From contig JBCCQN010000086.1 in assembly GCA_039024315.1 (NCBI GenBank), forward strand, positions 1 to 31,087: a DNA stretch of 31,087 nucleotides. Direction: 5' to 3'. Below, one piece after another: positions 15,571 to 22,291 of the stretch (positions within the stretch are counted from its first letter, which is position 1; each line of letters begins with the position of its first letter). The notes beneath the pieces are model-generated. The model was not told the DNA's origin. It was given only the letters and a program-made list of their open reading frames with translations, and ran no database searches. The position numbers and the translations under genes are program-made. This stretch comes from JBCAWW01 sp039024315 (GTDB lineage Bacteria > Bacteroidota > Bacteroidia > J057).

Positions 15571-17001
15571 CTAATTTAATTGTAGCTCAGACTCGTTTTC
15601 GTAGAAGCCAAAATAGCTTCGTGCATTATTATAGCAAATATCTTCGACCAATTTACCCAACCAAGCAAAGTCTCGAGGCAACTCGCCTTTTTCGATATCC
15701 TGCCCAATCAGATTGCAAAGGATGCGGCGAAAATACTCGTGTCTAGGATAAGACAAAAAACTCCTCGAATCAGTCAACATGCCTACAAAGTGAGCGAGTG
15801 AGCCCATATTTGAAAGGCAATTTAGCTGCTTTTCCATCCCGTCTTTTTGATCCAAAAACCACCATCCAGAACCCCACTGGATTTTTCCAGCCACGCTACC
15901 ATCATTGAAATTACCCACCATAGTAGCCATCACTTCATTGTCCCTCGGATTGAGATTGTAAAGAATGGTTTGGGCCAGCTGATCATTCGTGTCAAGTCGG
16001 TCAAGAAACTTAGCCAAAGTGGGAGCTTGGTTCCAATCTCCAATAGAGTCAAAACCCGTGTCGGGACCAAGGGTCCGAAGCATCCGACTATTATTGTTGC
16101 GCAAGGCGCCTAGGTGAAACTGCTGAGTCCAGCCTTTGGCGTGGTACATTTGACAAAGGTGGTAAAGGAGGGAGGAGCGAAACACCGCTATTTCCTCTGG
16201 CGAAAGTTGATTGCCTAAACGTATTTTATGAAAGATCGCGTTGACGGCAGTATCAGAAAAATCAGCTGCATAGATGGTTTCGAGTCCATGATCGGAAAGT
16301 CGACATCCCGCTTGGTGAAAATAATCTATACGCTGTTGCAAGGCGTTGATTAGGTCAATATAGTGGGCAAGATCAGAATAGGTAAGCTCACCCAACTGAT
16401 CCAAATATTGATTAAAAAAAATAGGATCATCTACCCTCAAAAATTTATCAGGCCTAAAGGCAGGGATCACTTTGGTCTTACAATCTGTATGAGCAAGGCT
16501 TTGGTGAGCTTGGAGATCATCCAAGGGATCGTCAGTGGTACAAACCACCTCTACCCGCATTTTTGCGAGCAAGCCCCACACTCGAAATTCTGGCTCCTGC
16601 AACTGCTCTCCACAATGCCCATAAATGTCCCGCGCAGTTTGAGGGCTAAGGATCTCAGACCGATCAAAATAGCGCTTCAACTCTAAGTGGGTCCAATGAT
16701 AAAGCGGATTGCGAACCGTATAGGGTACGGTCTCCGCCCATTTGGCAAATTTTTGTTCGGGATCGGCATCCCCAGTACAGAAACGTTCGGCGATGCCGTG
16801 AGTTCGCATCGCCCGCCACTTGTAATGATCCCCTTCCAGCCAAACCTCAGTGAGGTTTCGAAACTGACGATTGGCGGCAATATCTGTAGGGGAAAGATGA
16901 CAATGATAATCGATGATTGGCATCTTAGCCGCGAACTCGTGATAAAGCCGCTGGGCGCTAGAATTGGTGAGTAAAAAATCCTTATCTAAGAAGGTTTCCA
17001 T
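15571..17001 (-). CDS. uxaC: Glucuronate (uronate) isomerase
   Basis: A 476-aa cytoplasmic isomerase converting D-glucuronate to D-fructuronate and D-galacturonate to D-tagaturonate. Signatures are 'MPIIDYHCHLSP' (metal-binding His pair), 'WLEGDHYKWRAMRTHGIAERFCTGDA', 'NPLYHWTHLELKRYF', 'TTDDPLDDL', 'FHLGALRNNNSRM', 'DTGFDSIGDW', 'NPRDNEVMATMVGNF' and 'FVGMLTDSRSFLSYPRHEYFRRILC', nearly continuous with characterised UxaC. Start chosen at ATG 17001; a GTG two codons upstream is possible. It heads the dctPQM genes with a 32-bp gap. The later enzymes (uxaB/uxuB, uxaA/uxuA, kdgK) are not in the window. Confidence 0.96.
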   Translation of the reverse strand: METFLDKDFLLTNSSAQRLYHEFAAKMPIIDYHCHLSPTDIAANRQFRNLTEVWLEGDHYKWRAMRTHGIAERFCTGDADPEQKFAKWAETVPYTVRNPLYHWTHLELKRYFDRSEILSPQTARDIYGHCGEQLQEPEFRVWGLLAKMRVEVVCTTDDPLDDLQAHQSLAHTDCKTKVIPAFRPDKFLRVDDPIFFNQYLDQLGELTYSDLAHYIDLINALQQRIDYFHQAGCRLSDHGLETIYAADFSDTAVNAIFHKIRLGNQLSPEEIAVFRSSLLYHLCQMYHAKGWTQQFHLGALRNNNSRMLRTLGPDTGFDSIGDWNQAPTLAKFLDRLDTNDQLAQTILYNLNPRDNEVMATMVGNFNDGSVAGKIQWGSGWWFLDQKDGMEKQLNCLSNMGSLAHFVGMLTDSRSFLSYPRHEYFRRILCNLIGQDIEKGELPRDFAWLGKLVEDICYNNARSYFGFYENESELQLN

Positions 17002-17084
17002 GCCCACATTTTAGCAAAAATCCCCGGTGGATTAAATACGGATGTATAAATTGAGAGCTGGGAACGGTTGTTTCAAGAACTTAT

Positions 17085-17525
17085 TTATTCCTGTAATTTC
17101 ATGCTTTCCGTATCAAATTTGAGCTTTAGAGTCTGCCCACGATAGCGGATTTCCGCCCGATAATATTCTTTGGATATGGCATTGCAAAGGTATATTCCTT
17201 GCAAGCTGTAGCCGGGGTAGGTTTCGGCTAAATGAGTCCAAATCGCCTTGAGACTCTCGTATCGATCATTAGGCACAACAAACTCTTCAAAGAGTAGCAA
17301 GCCATCAGGTGAATAAATCACCTTCATATCATATTGCAGATGTTGGAAGCGGGCTTCAAAATTTTGCTTGTTTTTGACCCAGGCGATATTACGAGCGCCA
17401 GGATAATCCTCTTGGAGAGCAATGAGAACAATCCGATCAATTTGAAAACCGCCTCTAGTGGTGCCGTTTTGCGCAAAAAGGCTCTGGCTTGCCAGTAGCA
17501 AAGTTAAGAATAGCAAATTTTTCAT
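17085..17525 (-). CDS. Secreted PepSY-like protein
   Basis: A 146-aa protein with a signal peptide (MKNLLFLTLLLASQSLFAQ, cleavage after residue 18 or 19). The 'DYPGARNIAWVKNKQNFEARFQ' and 'DMKVIYSPDGLLLFEEFVVP' segments, and a second weaker repeat 'TYPGYSLQGIY...EYYRAEIRYRGQTLKLKFD', match the PepSY-like (beta-lactamase-inhibitor-like) fold common in Bacteroidota periplasmic proteins. Start chosen at ATG 17525, where the signal peptide begins; the longer frame upstream has no signal-like N terminus. The function of this family is unknown. It is separated from uxaC by 83 bp and may be a separate transcript. Confidence 0.8.
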   Translation of the reverse strand: MKNLLFLTLLLASQSLFAQNGTTRGGFQIDRIVLIALQEDYPGARNIAWVKNKQNFEARFQHLQYDMKVIYSPDGLLLFEEFVVPNDRYESLKAIWTHLAETYPGYSLQGIYLCNAISKEYYRAEIRYRGQTLKLKFDTESMKLQE

Positions 17526-17668
17526 GAGTGAGCAAAGGATTAAACAAGAGTATTTGTTGCAAGTTAGGCATGAATATAGAAGAATTTTTAATCCTTCACA
17601 AGGGCGAAATGTAATATCGATTGGATAAAACGATTCAGAAAATGTGTTGGGGCAAATATTTTTCATAC

Positions 17669-17685
17669 CTCCTGCGGAGAACGCT
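17669..17685 (+). repeat. Short palindromic element, copy d
   Basis: CTCC (17669-17672), loop TGC, GGAG (17676-17679) directly followed by AACGCTTAGC (17680-17689). Perfect 4-bp stem. Copy e lies 55 bp downstream in opposite orientation. Confidence 0.75.
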
Positions 17686-17740
17686 TAGCCTCTTCTGTTA
17701 GCTTCTATTATCATAAGCCTGTTGTAGAACCCTAAAGAGT

Positions 17741-17757
17741 AGCGTTCGGCAAAGCCG
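17741..17757 (-). repeat. Short palindromic element, copy e
   Basis: AGCGTT (17741-17746) followed by CGGC, loop AAA, GCCG (17747-17757). On the minus strand this is stem, 3-nt loop, stem, AACGCT. The AGCGTT can pair with the AACGCT of copy d, giving a stem with a hairpin on each outer side. Confidence 0.75.
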
Positions 17758-17833
17758 TGAGAAAAAAAAGAGTAGAAAAAAATAATTGACTTATTGCGAA
17801 AAAAACCGATATTTCTAGCCATAATGCTAATTA

Positions 17834-18262
17834 ATGCATCCTACATATTGTCCCATAGGCCAATGTGTGAGCTGCGAAATTATACGCTTGAAAGTTTTGC
17901 CACTGGCTTCCAAAATGACAAAGGAGCTTCTGAAAGATGTTTTTGAGGAATTTGAAGAAGTGGATTCGATAAAAATCCTATGAGAGGTGGGTAATAGTGT
18001 TCTGGCTGTAGGATTTGTTTTTAGGACAGGTGAAGCGCTAGCCTTAGATGCTAATGTTGCTTTACATGGTCAAGAATTGGATGGCACAGTAGTTCAAATT
18101 AAGACCTCTTTTGAACATATTACGGTACACCATGATCCATCTAGGCCAAAACTAATTGTCGTCGAAGATGAGGAGCATACCTCAATCGTCGCTGGTAATT
18201 TTGAGGAATCTGAAAACCTAATTGGGAAGTATAATTCAAGTATTGTTTTTGAGTCATGTTGA
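17834..18262 (+). pseudogene. RRM RNA-binding protein interrupted by in-frame TGA
   Basis: One frame runs from ATG 17834 to TGA 18260-18262 with a single internal TGA at 17981-17983. The first 49 codons end with 'EIIRLKVLPLASKMTKELL' and 'KDVFEEFEEVDSIKIL', which fit RRM beta1 (RNP2), alpha1 and beta2. The frame after the stop, 'EVGNSVLAVGFVFRTGEAL' and 'ANVALHGQELDGTVVQIK', fits beta3 (RNP1-like VGFVF), alpha2 and beta4. The stop thus falls in the loop between beta2 and beta3 of one RRM. A further roughly 45 residues, starting near 'HITVHHDPSRPKLIVVEDEE', are unassigned. A GTG at 17987 could restart translation of the second half. Its end overlaps the next RRM gene by 7 bp. It may be a nonsense pseudogene, a recoded gene, a split gene, or a sequencing error. 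Confidence 0.6.
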
Positions 18263-18612
18263 TTCGCGTTTCTAATATTGATCGTTCTACCTCTGTCGAT
18301 GATATTTGGGATTTGTTCGCCGAATTTGGCGACGTAGAGGAAGCAGAAATCAATGATATGCCAGATACTAATAAGGATACCTTCACTGGCTATGTTCAAA
18401 TGACCTATGCGGATGAAGGCAAAGAGGCCATCACCGAATTAAATGGTGAATGGATAGATGGTCAAGCGATTTCTGTCAAGGAAGTAGCAGAAAGAGACCC
18501 TATCGAGGAAGAAAGTCCAGCATTGGATGATGAGCTAGCGTTTGAGGAAGAAGACGCTGCCTCTTCTAAAACTGAGCTGGGCCGCCGAGGCACCGAAATA
18601 GCAGACGACTAG
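18256..18612 (+). CDS. RRM-domain RNA-binding protein with acidic tail
   Basis: A 118-aa protein. Residues 1-80 form one RNA recognition motif: RNP2 'LIRVSNID', helix 'SVDDIWDLFAEFGDVEEAEI', RNP1-like 'FTGYVQMTY', then 'EAITELNGEWIDGQAISVKEV'. The RNP1 aromatic positions are Tyr and Tyr where Phe is common. The tail (residues 82-118) is strongly acidic (EEESPALDDELAFEEED), unlike the Gly-rich tails of cyanobacterial Rbp proteins. Its ATG overlaps the stop of the preceding RRM frame (ATGTTGA). Bacterial RRM proteins bind RNA or act as RNA chaperones; targets here are unknown. Confidence 0.85.
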   Translation: MLIRVSNIDRSTSVDDIWDLFAEFGDVEEAEINDMPDTNKDTFTGYVQMTYADEGKEAITELNGEWIDGQAISVKEVAERDPIEEESPALDDELAFEEEDAASSKTELGRRGTEIADD

Positions 18613-18658
18613 GCGAAAGATTACCATCCTCCCATACCCAAAATGACAGAGGCATTTG

Positions 18659-18666
18659 TATCTTTG
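18659..18666 (+). promoter_or_regulatory. Candidate -7 box TATCTTTG before recQ, leaderless start
   Basis: TATCTTTG is an exact TAnnTTTG match ending 5 bp before the recQ ATG (18672), so transcription would begin at about the start codon. No clear -33 TTTG is found. Confidence 0.5.
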
Positions 18667-18671
18667 TGTAG

Positions 18672-20816
18672 ATGGAAATGCAAGCGGCAAAGGACGCACT
18701 CAAAAAATATTTTGGTTATGACGAATTTCGTCCTTTACAAGACGAGATTATTGCCTCTGTATTAGCAGGGCAGGATGGGCTTGTCTTGATGCCTACTGGA
18801 GGGGGAAAATCCATTTGCTATCAAATCCCCGCGATTGTCTTAAGTGGAATGTGTGTAGTGGTCTCGCCCTTGATTTCTTTGATGAAGGATCAGGTAGAGG
18901 GGCTCAGAGCCAATGGCATTAGAGCCGCATTTATCAATAGTGCACAAACCTACAAGCAACAACAAGAGGTCATTGAAGATGCCTTGATGGCGGACATCAA
19001 ACTGCTGTATGTTTCGCCAGAAAAAATGGTGTCCACCGACTTCATGAATATCCTCAGTAGCGTCAAAATCAGTCTTTTTGCCATTGATGAAGCTCATTGC
19101 ATTTCTTCTTGGGGCCATGACTTTAGGCCAGAATACACCAAGCTTAGCTTCCTCAAAAGACGTTTTCCGCAAGTACCAGTCATTGCCTTAACGGCCACTG
19201 CTGACAAGCTAACCCGTCGCGATATAGTGCATCAATTGGGACTACCTACACCTCGCCAATTTATCGCTTCCTTTGACCGGCCTAATTTGAGCCTCAACGT
19301 CTTACCCGGACAACAGCGTTTTCAGGTCATCCGCAATTTTATCAACCTCAGGCCCAATCAATCAGGGATCATCTATTGCCTTAGCCGCAAAGAGACCGAA
19401 AAACTGAGCGAAAAGCTCAATAATGCGGGCATCAATGCGGCTTACTATCACGCGGGGATGGGTCCTAAATACCGAGCCAAAATCCAAGAAGATTTTATTA
19501 AGGACGAAACCCCCATCATCTGCGCAACTATCGCCTTCGGTATGGGCATAGACAAATCCAATGTCAGGTGGGTGATCCACTACAACCTTCCTAAAAATAT
19601 CGAAGGTTACTATCAGGAAATTGGTCGGGGGGGGCGTGATGGTTTACCGAGTGAGACTTTGCTCTTTTACAGCTATGCAGATGTGATGCGGCTACGCCAA
19701 TTTGCGGAGGAAAGCGGCCAGCCCAAGATACAGCTGGCCAAATTAGATCGGATGCAACAATACGCGGAAGCGGCAATTTGCCGGCGCAAAATATTGTTGA
19801 GCTATTTTGGTGAACACCTATCCGAAAGCTGTGGCAATTGTGATGTATGCGAAAATCCTCCCAAACAGTTTGATGGTACTGTATTGGCCCAAAAAGCCCT
19901 TTCGGCCGTAGCCCGCGCCAAAGAAACCATCGGTATCTCCCTGCTTATAGATGTCTTGCGTGGCTCGGCCCGTAAAGAAATTTTCGAACGAAAGTTGCAC
20001 GAAGTCAAAACCTATGGCGCGGGCTCCGACATGGCTCAAGCCCAGTGGCAAGAAATCATCTTACAACTCCTCCACTTAGGCCTCTTAGAGATCGCCTACG
20101 ACCAAGGCAATGTACTGCGACTAACGCAAGCCAGTTGGGATGTCCTCAAAGGCCAGCGCGAAATCCAGATGGTGCATTTTCAAACCTATAGCGAGCGAAA
20201 CAAAGCACGTAAAGAAAAAGCACGGCCTCAATCTAAAAAAGAAGCCTTTCAAGAAGCCTTGTTTCAAAATCTCCGCGACCTTCGCAGCCGTATTGCCAAG
20301 CAATTTGATATGGCGCCCTACCTGATTTTTACGGACAAAACCCTCAAGGCGATGGCCGAGCAAAGCCCTACTACCCAAGCGGCGATGCTTAGTATCGAAG
20401 GGGTAGGCGAAGCCAAAAACAAACAATATGGCAAAGCTTTTCGCCAGCGCATCCTCAAATTTATCTTTGAAGAAACGCAAAGCGGGCAGTTTGGCTTCAA
20501 ACCTACTGGTAGTACCTATCTCCAAACTTACTACATGTACCAGCAAGGAGATAGTCCAGACGAGATTGCCCAAGCCCGAAAGATCTCCGCGCGGACGGTT
20601 TACACCCATCTCGCTCGCCTCTTAGAAGAGGGTTATGAGCTCAACATTTCTACTCTGCTCAATCGCCAAGAACTCGCTCAAGTGGGCGAAGCCTACACTC
20701 GCCTCGGCAAAATAGCAGAACTAAAACCCTATTATGAGTTTCTGGGAGGTCAATTGGAATACGAAAAAATCAGAATAGGCCTCGCTTATTGGACGGACCA
20801 ACAAAATAATCATTAG
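18672..20816 (+). CDS. recQ: ATP-dependent DNA helicase RecQ
   Basis: A 714-aa 3'-5' helicase for recombination and fork repair. The order is a RecA-like domain 1 with motif I 'MPTGGGKSICYQ' and DEAH box 'AIDEAHCISSWGHDFRPEY', motif III 'ALTATA', RecA-like domain 2 ending in 'YYQEIGRGGRDG' (Gly where E. coli has Ala), the zinc-binding region 'AAICRRKILLSYFGEHLSESCGNCDVC', a winged-helix RQC domain (about 400-490), and HRDC (about 530-600). A further helix-turn-helix segment (about 620-680, 'SPDEIAQARKISARTVYTHLARLLEEGYEL') resembles the HTH_40 domain often found at the end of Bacteroidota RecQ. All catalytic motifs are intact. ATG 18672 lies just after a -7 box, so a leaderless mRNA is likely. 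Confidence 0.96.
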   Translation: MEMQAAKDALKKYFGYDEFRPLQDEIIASVLAGQDGLVLMPTGGGKSICYQIPAIVLSGMCVVVSPLISLMKDQVEGLRANGIRAAFINSAQTYKQQQEVIEDALMADIKLLYVSPEKMVSTDFMNILSSVKISLFAIDEAHCISSWGHDFRPEYTKLSFLKRRFPQVPVIALTATADKLTRRDIVHQLGLPTPRQFIASFDRPNLSLNVLPGQQRFQVIRNFINLRPNQSGIIYCLSRKETEKLSEKLNNAGINAAYYHAGMGPKYRAKIQEDFIKDETPIICATIAFGMGIDKSNVRWVIHYNLPKNIEGYYQEIGRGGRDGLPSETLLFYSYADVMRLRQFAEESGQPKIQLAKLDRMQQYAEAAICRRKILLSYFGEHLSESCGNCDVCENPPKQFDGTVLAQKALSAVARAKETIGISLLIDVLRGSARKEIFERKLHEVKTYGAGSDMAQAQWQEIILQLLHLGLLEIAYDQGNVLRLTQASWDVLKGQREIQMVHFQTYSERNKARKEKARPQSKKEAFQEALFQNLRDLRSRIAKQFDMAPYLIFTDKTLKAMAEQSPTTQAAMLSIEGVGEAKNKQYGKAFRQRILKFIFEETQSGQFGFKPTGSTYLQTYYMYQQGDSPDEIAQARKISARTVYTHLARLLEEGYELNISTLLNRQELAQVGEAYTRLGKIAELKPYYEFLGGQLEYEKIRIGLAYWTDQQNNH

Positions 20817-20834
20817 GACCGAGTCGAGCGTCTC

Positions 20835-22160
20835 TTATTCCAGCAGTAATTTCATAGTTGTCTCACGCTCGCCAATGCGTAAACGCACCGCATAAATCCC
20901 TCTAGGCCAGTCAGCTGTATCAATTTGTAGCTGAGATTTATGGTCAAACTGGCTTTGCCAAACGCTCTGTCCATTTGCGCTCAGCACCTGTACGCTTCCC
21001 TTTTTCCCCGCTTCGCCCCACACAAGATTGATTACTTCCCGAGCAGGGTTGGGGTAGAGTTTTACCGCTGCGCGGAACGTTTGCTCTTCTAGGCTTACCG
21101 TATTGATCACCACACAATCTGAGGTATCAGTACAACTGCCTTTGTTAGCGATCAGCGCATAAGAGCCATTAGCAATTACCTCATAAGTGGCGTTGGTCCC
21201 AACAACGCTATCATTACTGCAATCAATCCATTGGTAGCTAGTCGCATCTAAGACGCTAGTGCTGAGCTGAAGATCATTCTGGAGCACATCTAGCACGAGG
21301 TTTTCAATGGTCAAATCTACACTGATGATGCTATCGCAGCCAACATTATTGACAACGGTATCGGCATAAGTGCCAGTACTAGTCCAAAGGTAATTACTAC
21401 TCGGACTGAGATATTCTTGACAGGCAGTGACGGTCAAACTACTGCTACTCCCACAGGGCTTGTAGATTGTTTCGAGTTCATCTACCCAAAGGGCGCTACC
21501 GACTTCTCCCCCTCCTGCAACTACACTGGCGCTTACTACCGCCAAGAAGTAGAGCGGAGTATCAGGACTTGTATAGCTAAAGGGGACAGAAAAACGAGTC
21601 CAAGTATCAACGTTCGCCGAAGGCGTCAAAAAAGTAGCAGTCCCAATCATAAATGGAGCAGAACCTCCCTGATCTGGGTTTTCGACATCATAGTCTCCAT
21701 GCAAAAAGACCTCTACCTTACCTTGATCGCCATTTTCACTATTATAACGAAAGTAGCCAACCAGACTATCAGGGCGGCCGCTAAAAGGATAATTGAAGTC
21801 TACATCACTACGAATGGTGCGTAAATATCCATTGGCGGGATTGGTATTGGGGGCTTCGATTCGTCCCGTGGTGGCCGCTCCATTGACGACAGCGCCAAAG
21901 TAGGAATCGGTTTCGACCTTGATGCAATAGTTACCAGCATAAGGATTATTGCTTTCGCGAAAGCAAGTTTGGGGTGCGAGACTGGCTAAACCGCCACCGG
22001 TTTTGTTGGCAGACCAGTTTTGAGGCTCTTCATCATTGTTGCCCACATTGTCCCAATTCTCAAAGCCTCCGTTAGGGACTTCGGTCTGTGCGCTAAGGCT
22101 CAGGAGACAGCAAAAAAGGGTAAAAAAGGAGATGATCCTCGGGGTAGAAGTAAGTATCAT
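20835..22160 (-). CDS. Secreted protein with type IX secretion sorting domain
   Basis: A 441-aa exported protein. Residues 1-25 form a signal peptide (ends LLSLSAQ). The N-terminal domain (about 27-235), starting 'VPNGGFENWDNV' and 'EPQNWSANKTGGG' and ending near 'ALWVDELETIY', resembles the putative carbohydrate-metabolism (PCMD) jelly-roll domain. A spacer of the 'CQEYLSPSSNYLWTSTGTYADTV...GCDSIISVDLTI' type is followed by a 'GSYALIANKGSCTDTSDC' segment. The C terminus (from 'VKLYPNPAREVINL') is the type A T9SS sorting domain with 'SANGQSVWQSQF' and 'WPRGIYAVRL'. It should cross the outer membrane through T9SS and stay on the surface. Two short-hairpin element matches fall inside this gene. 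Confidence 0.9.
   Translation of the reverse strand: MILTSTPRIISFFTLFCCLLSLSAQTEVPNGGFENWDNVGNNDEEPQNWSANKTGGGLASLAPQTCFRESNNPYAGNYCIKVETDSYFGAVVNGAATTGRIEAPNTNPANGYLRTIRSDVDFNYPFSGRPDSLVGYFRYNSENGDQGKVEVFLHGDYDVENPDQGGSAPFMIGTATFLTPSANVDTWTRFSVPFSYTSPDTPLYFLAVVSASVVAGGGEVGSALWVDELETIYKPCGSSSSLTVTACQEYLSPSSNYLWTSTGTYADTVVNNVGCDSIISVDLTIENLVLDVLQNDLQLSTSVLDATSYQWIDCSNDSVVGTNATYEVIANGSYALIANKGSCTDTSDCVVINTVSLEEQTFRAAVKLYPNPAREVINLVWGEAGKKGSVQVLSANGQSVWQSQFDHKSQLQIDTADWPRGIYAVRLRIGERETTMKLLLE
20950..20966 (+). repeat. Short palindromic element match inside the T9SS gene, copy n
   Basis: TGGC (20950-20953), loop TTT, GCCA, then AACGCT (20961-20966): a perfect fit to the element layout. In the gene it encodes part of the conserved 'GQSVWQSQF' strand of the sorting domain, so it may be a chance match rather than an insertion. 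Confidence 0.35.
21062..21079 (+). repeat. Short palindromic element inside the T9SS gene, copy k
   Basis: TTACCGCTGCGCGGAACG is identical over 18 bases to copy c 8.3 kb away. The core is CCGC, loop TGC, GCGG, AACG. It encodes the 'TFRAAVK' piece of the linker just before the T9SS sorting domain, a position that tolerates insertions. Confidence 0.6.
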
Positions 22161-22291
22161 ATTTGGGTGTTTTGTTTTTTTGGATAACGTAAAGACAATC
22201 GCCCAGATTGTAAGGGGGCAGGCGAAATTGCTTTCCTCTCTTAATTGGTGGATATTTGCTCATCAAAATTTCAAGCAAAGCGATTACATAT

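Larger units (their letters stand above)
17526..17833. other. Gene-free stretch with hairpin elements d and e
   Basis: This divergent region between the PepSY-like gene and the RRM genes has no supportable coding sequence. It holds inverted hairpin elements d (17669-17685) and e (17741-17757). TTGAC near 17784 followed by an AT-rich stretch (GATATTTC near 17810) may be a promoter for the RRM genes, but the match is weak. Confidence 0.6.

Noticed and set aside
16782..16802. Sequence in uxaC resembling element e (18 of 21 bases: CGTT, CGGC, loop GAT, GCCG, TGAG).
   Set aside because: It encodes 'THGIAERF', which aligns without a gap with conserved UxaC ('TNGVAERL'). It is therefore not an insertion, and shows that partial matches can arise by chance in coding sequence.
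20121..20609. Long open frame of 162 codons on the minus strand of recQ.
   Set aside because: It lies fully antisense to the conserved recQ coding sequence, has no recognisable motif, and is explained by codon bias of the sense gene.
21190..21210. GCGTTG...CAACAACGC palindrome in the T9SS gene.
   Set aside because: The loop length differs from the family and the codons encode a common 'VVGTNATYE' stretch; chance is likely.
21417..21824. Open frame of 135 codons on the plus strand opposite the T9SS gene.
   Set aside because: Antisense to a clearly coding region; the composition is not protein-like.
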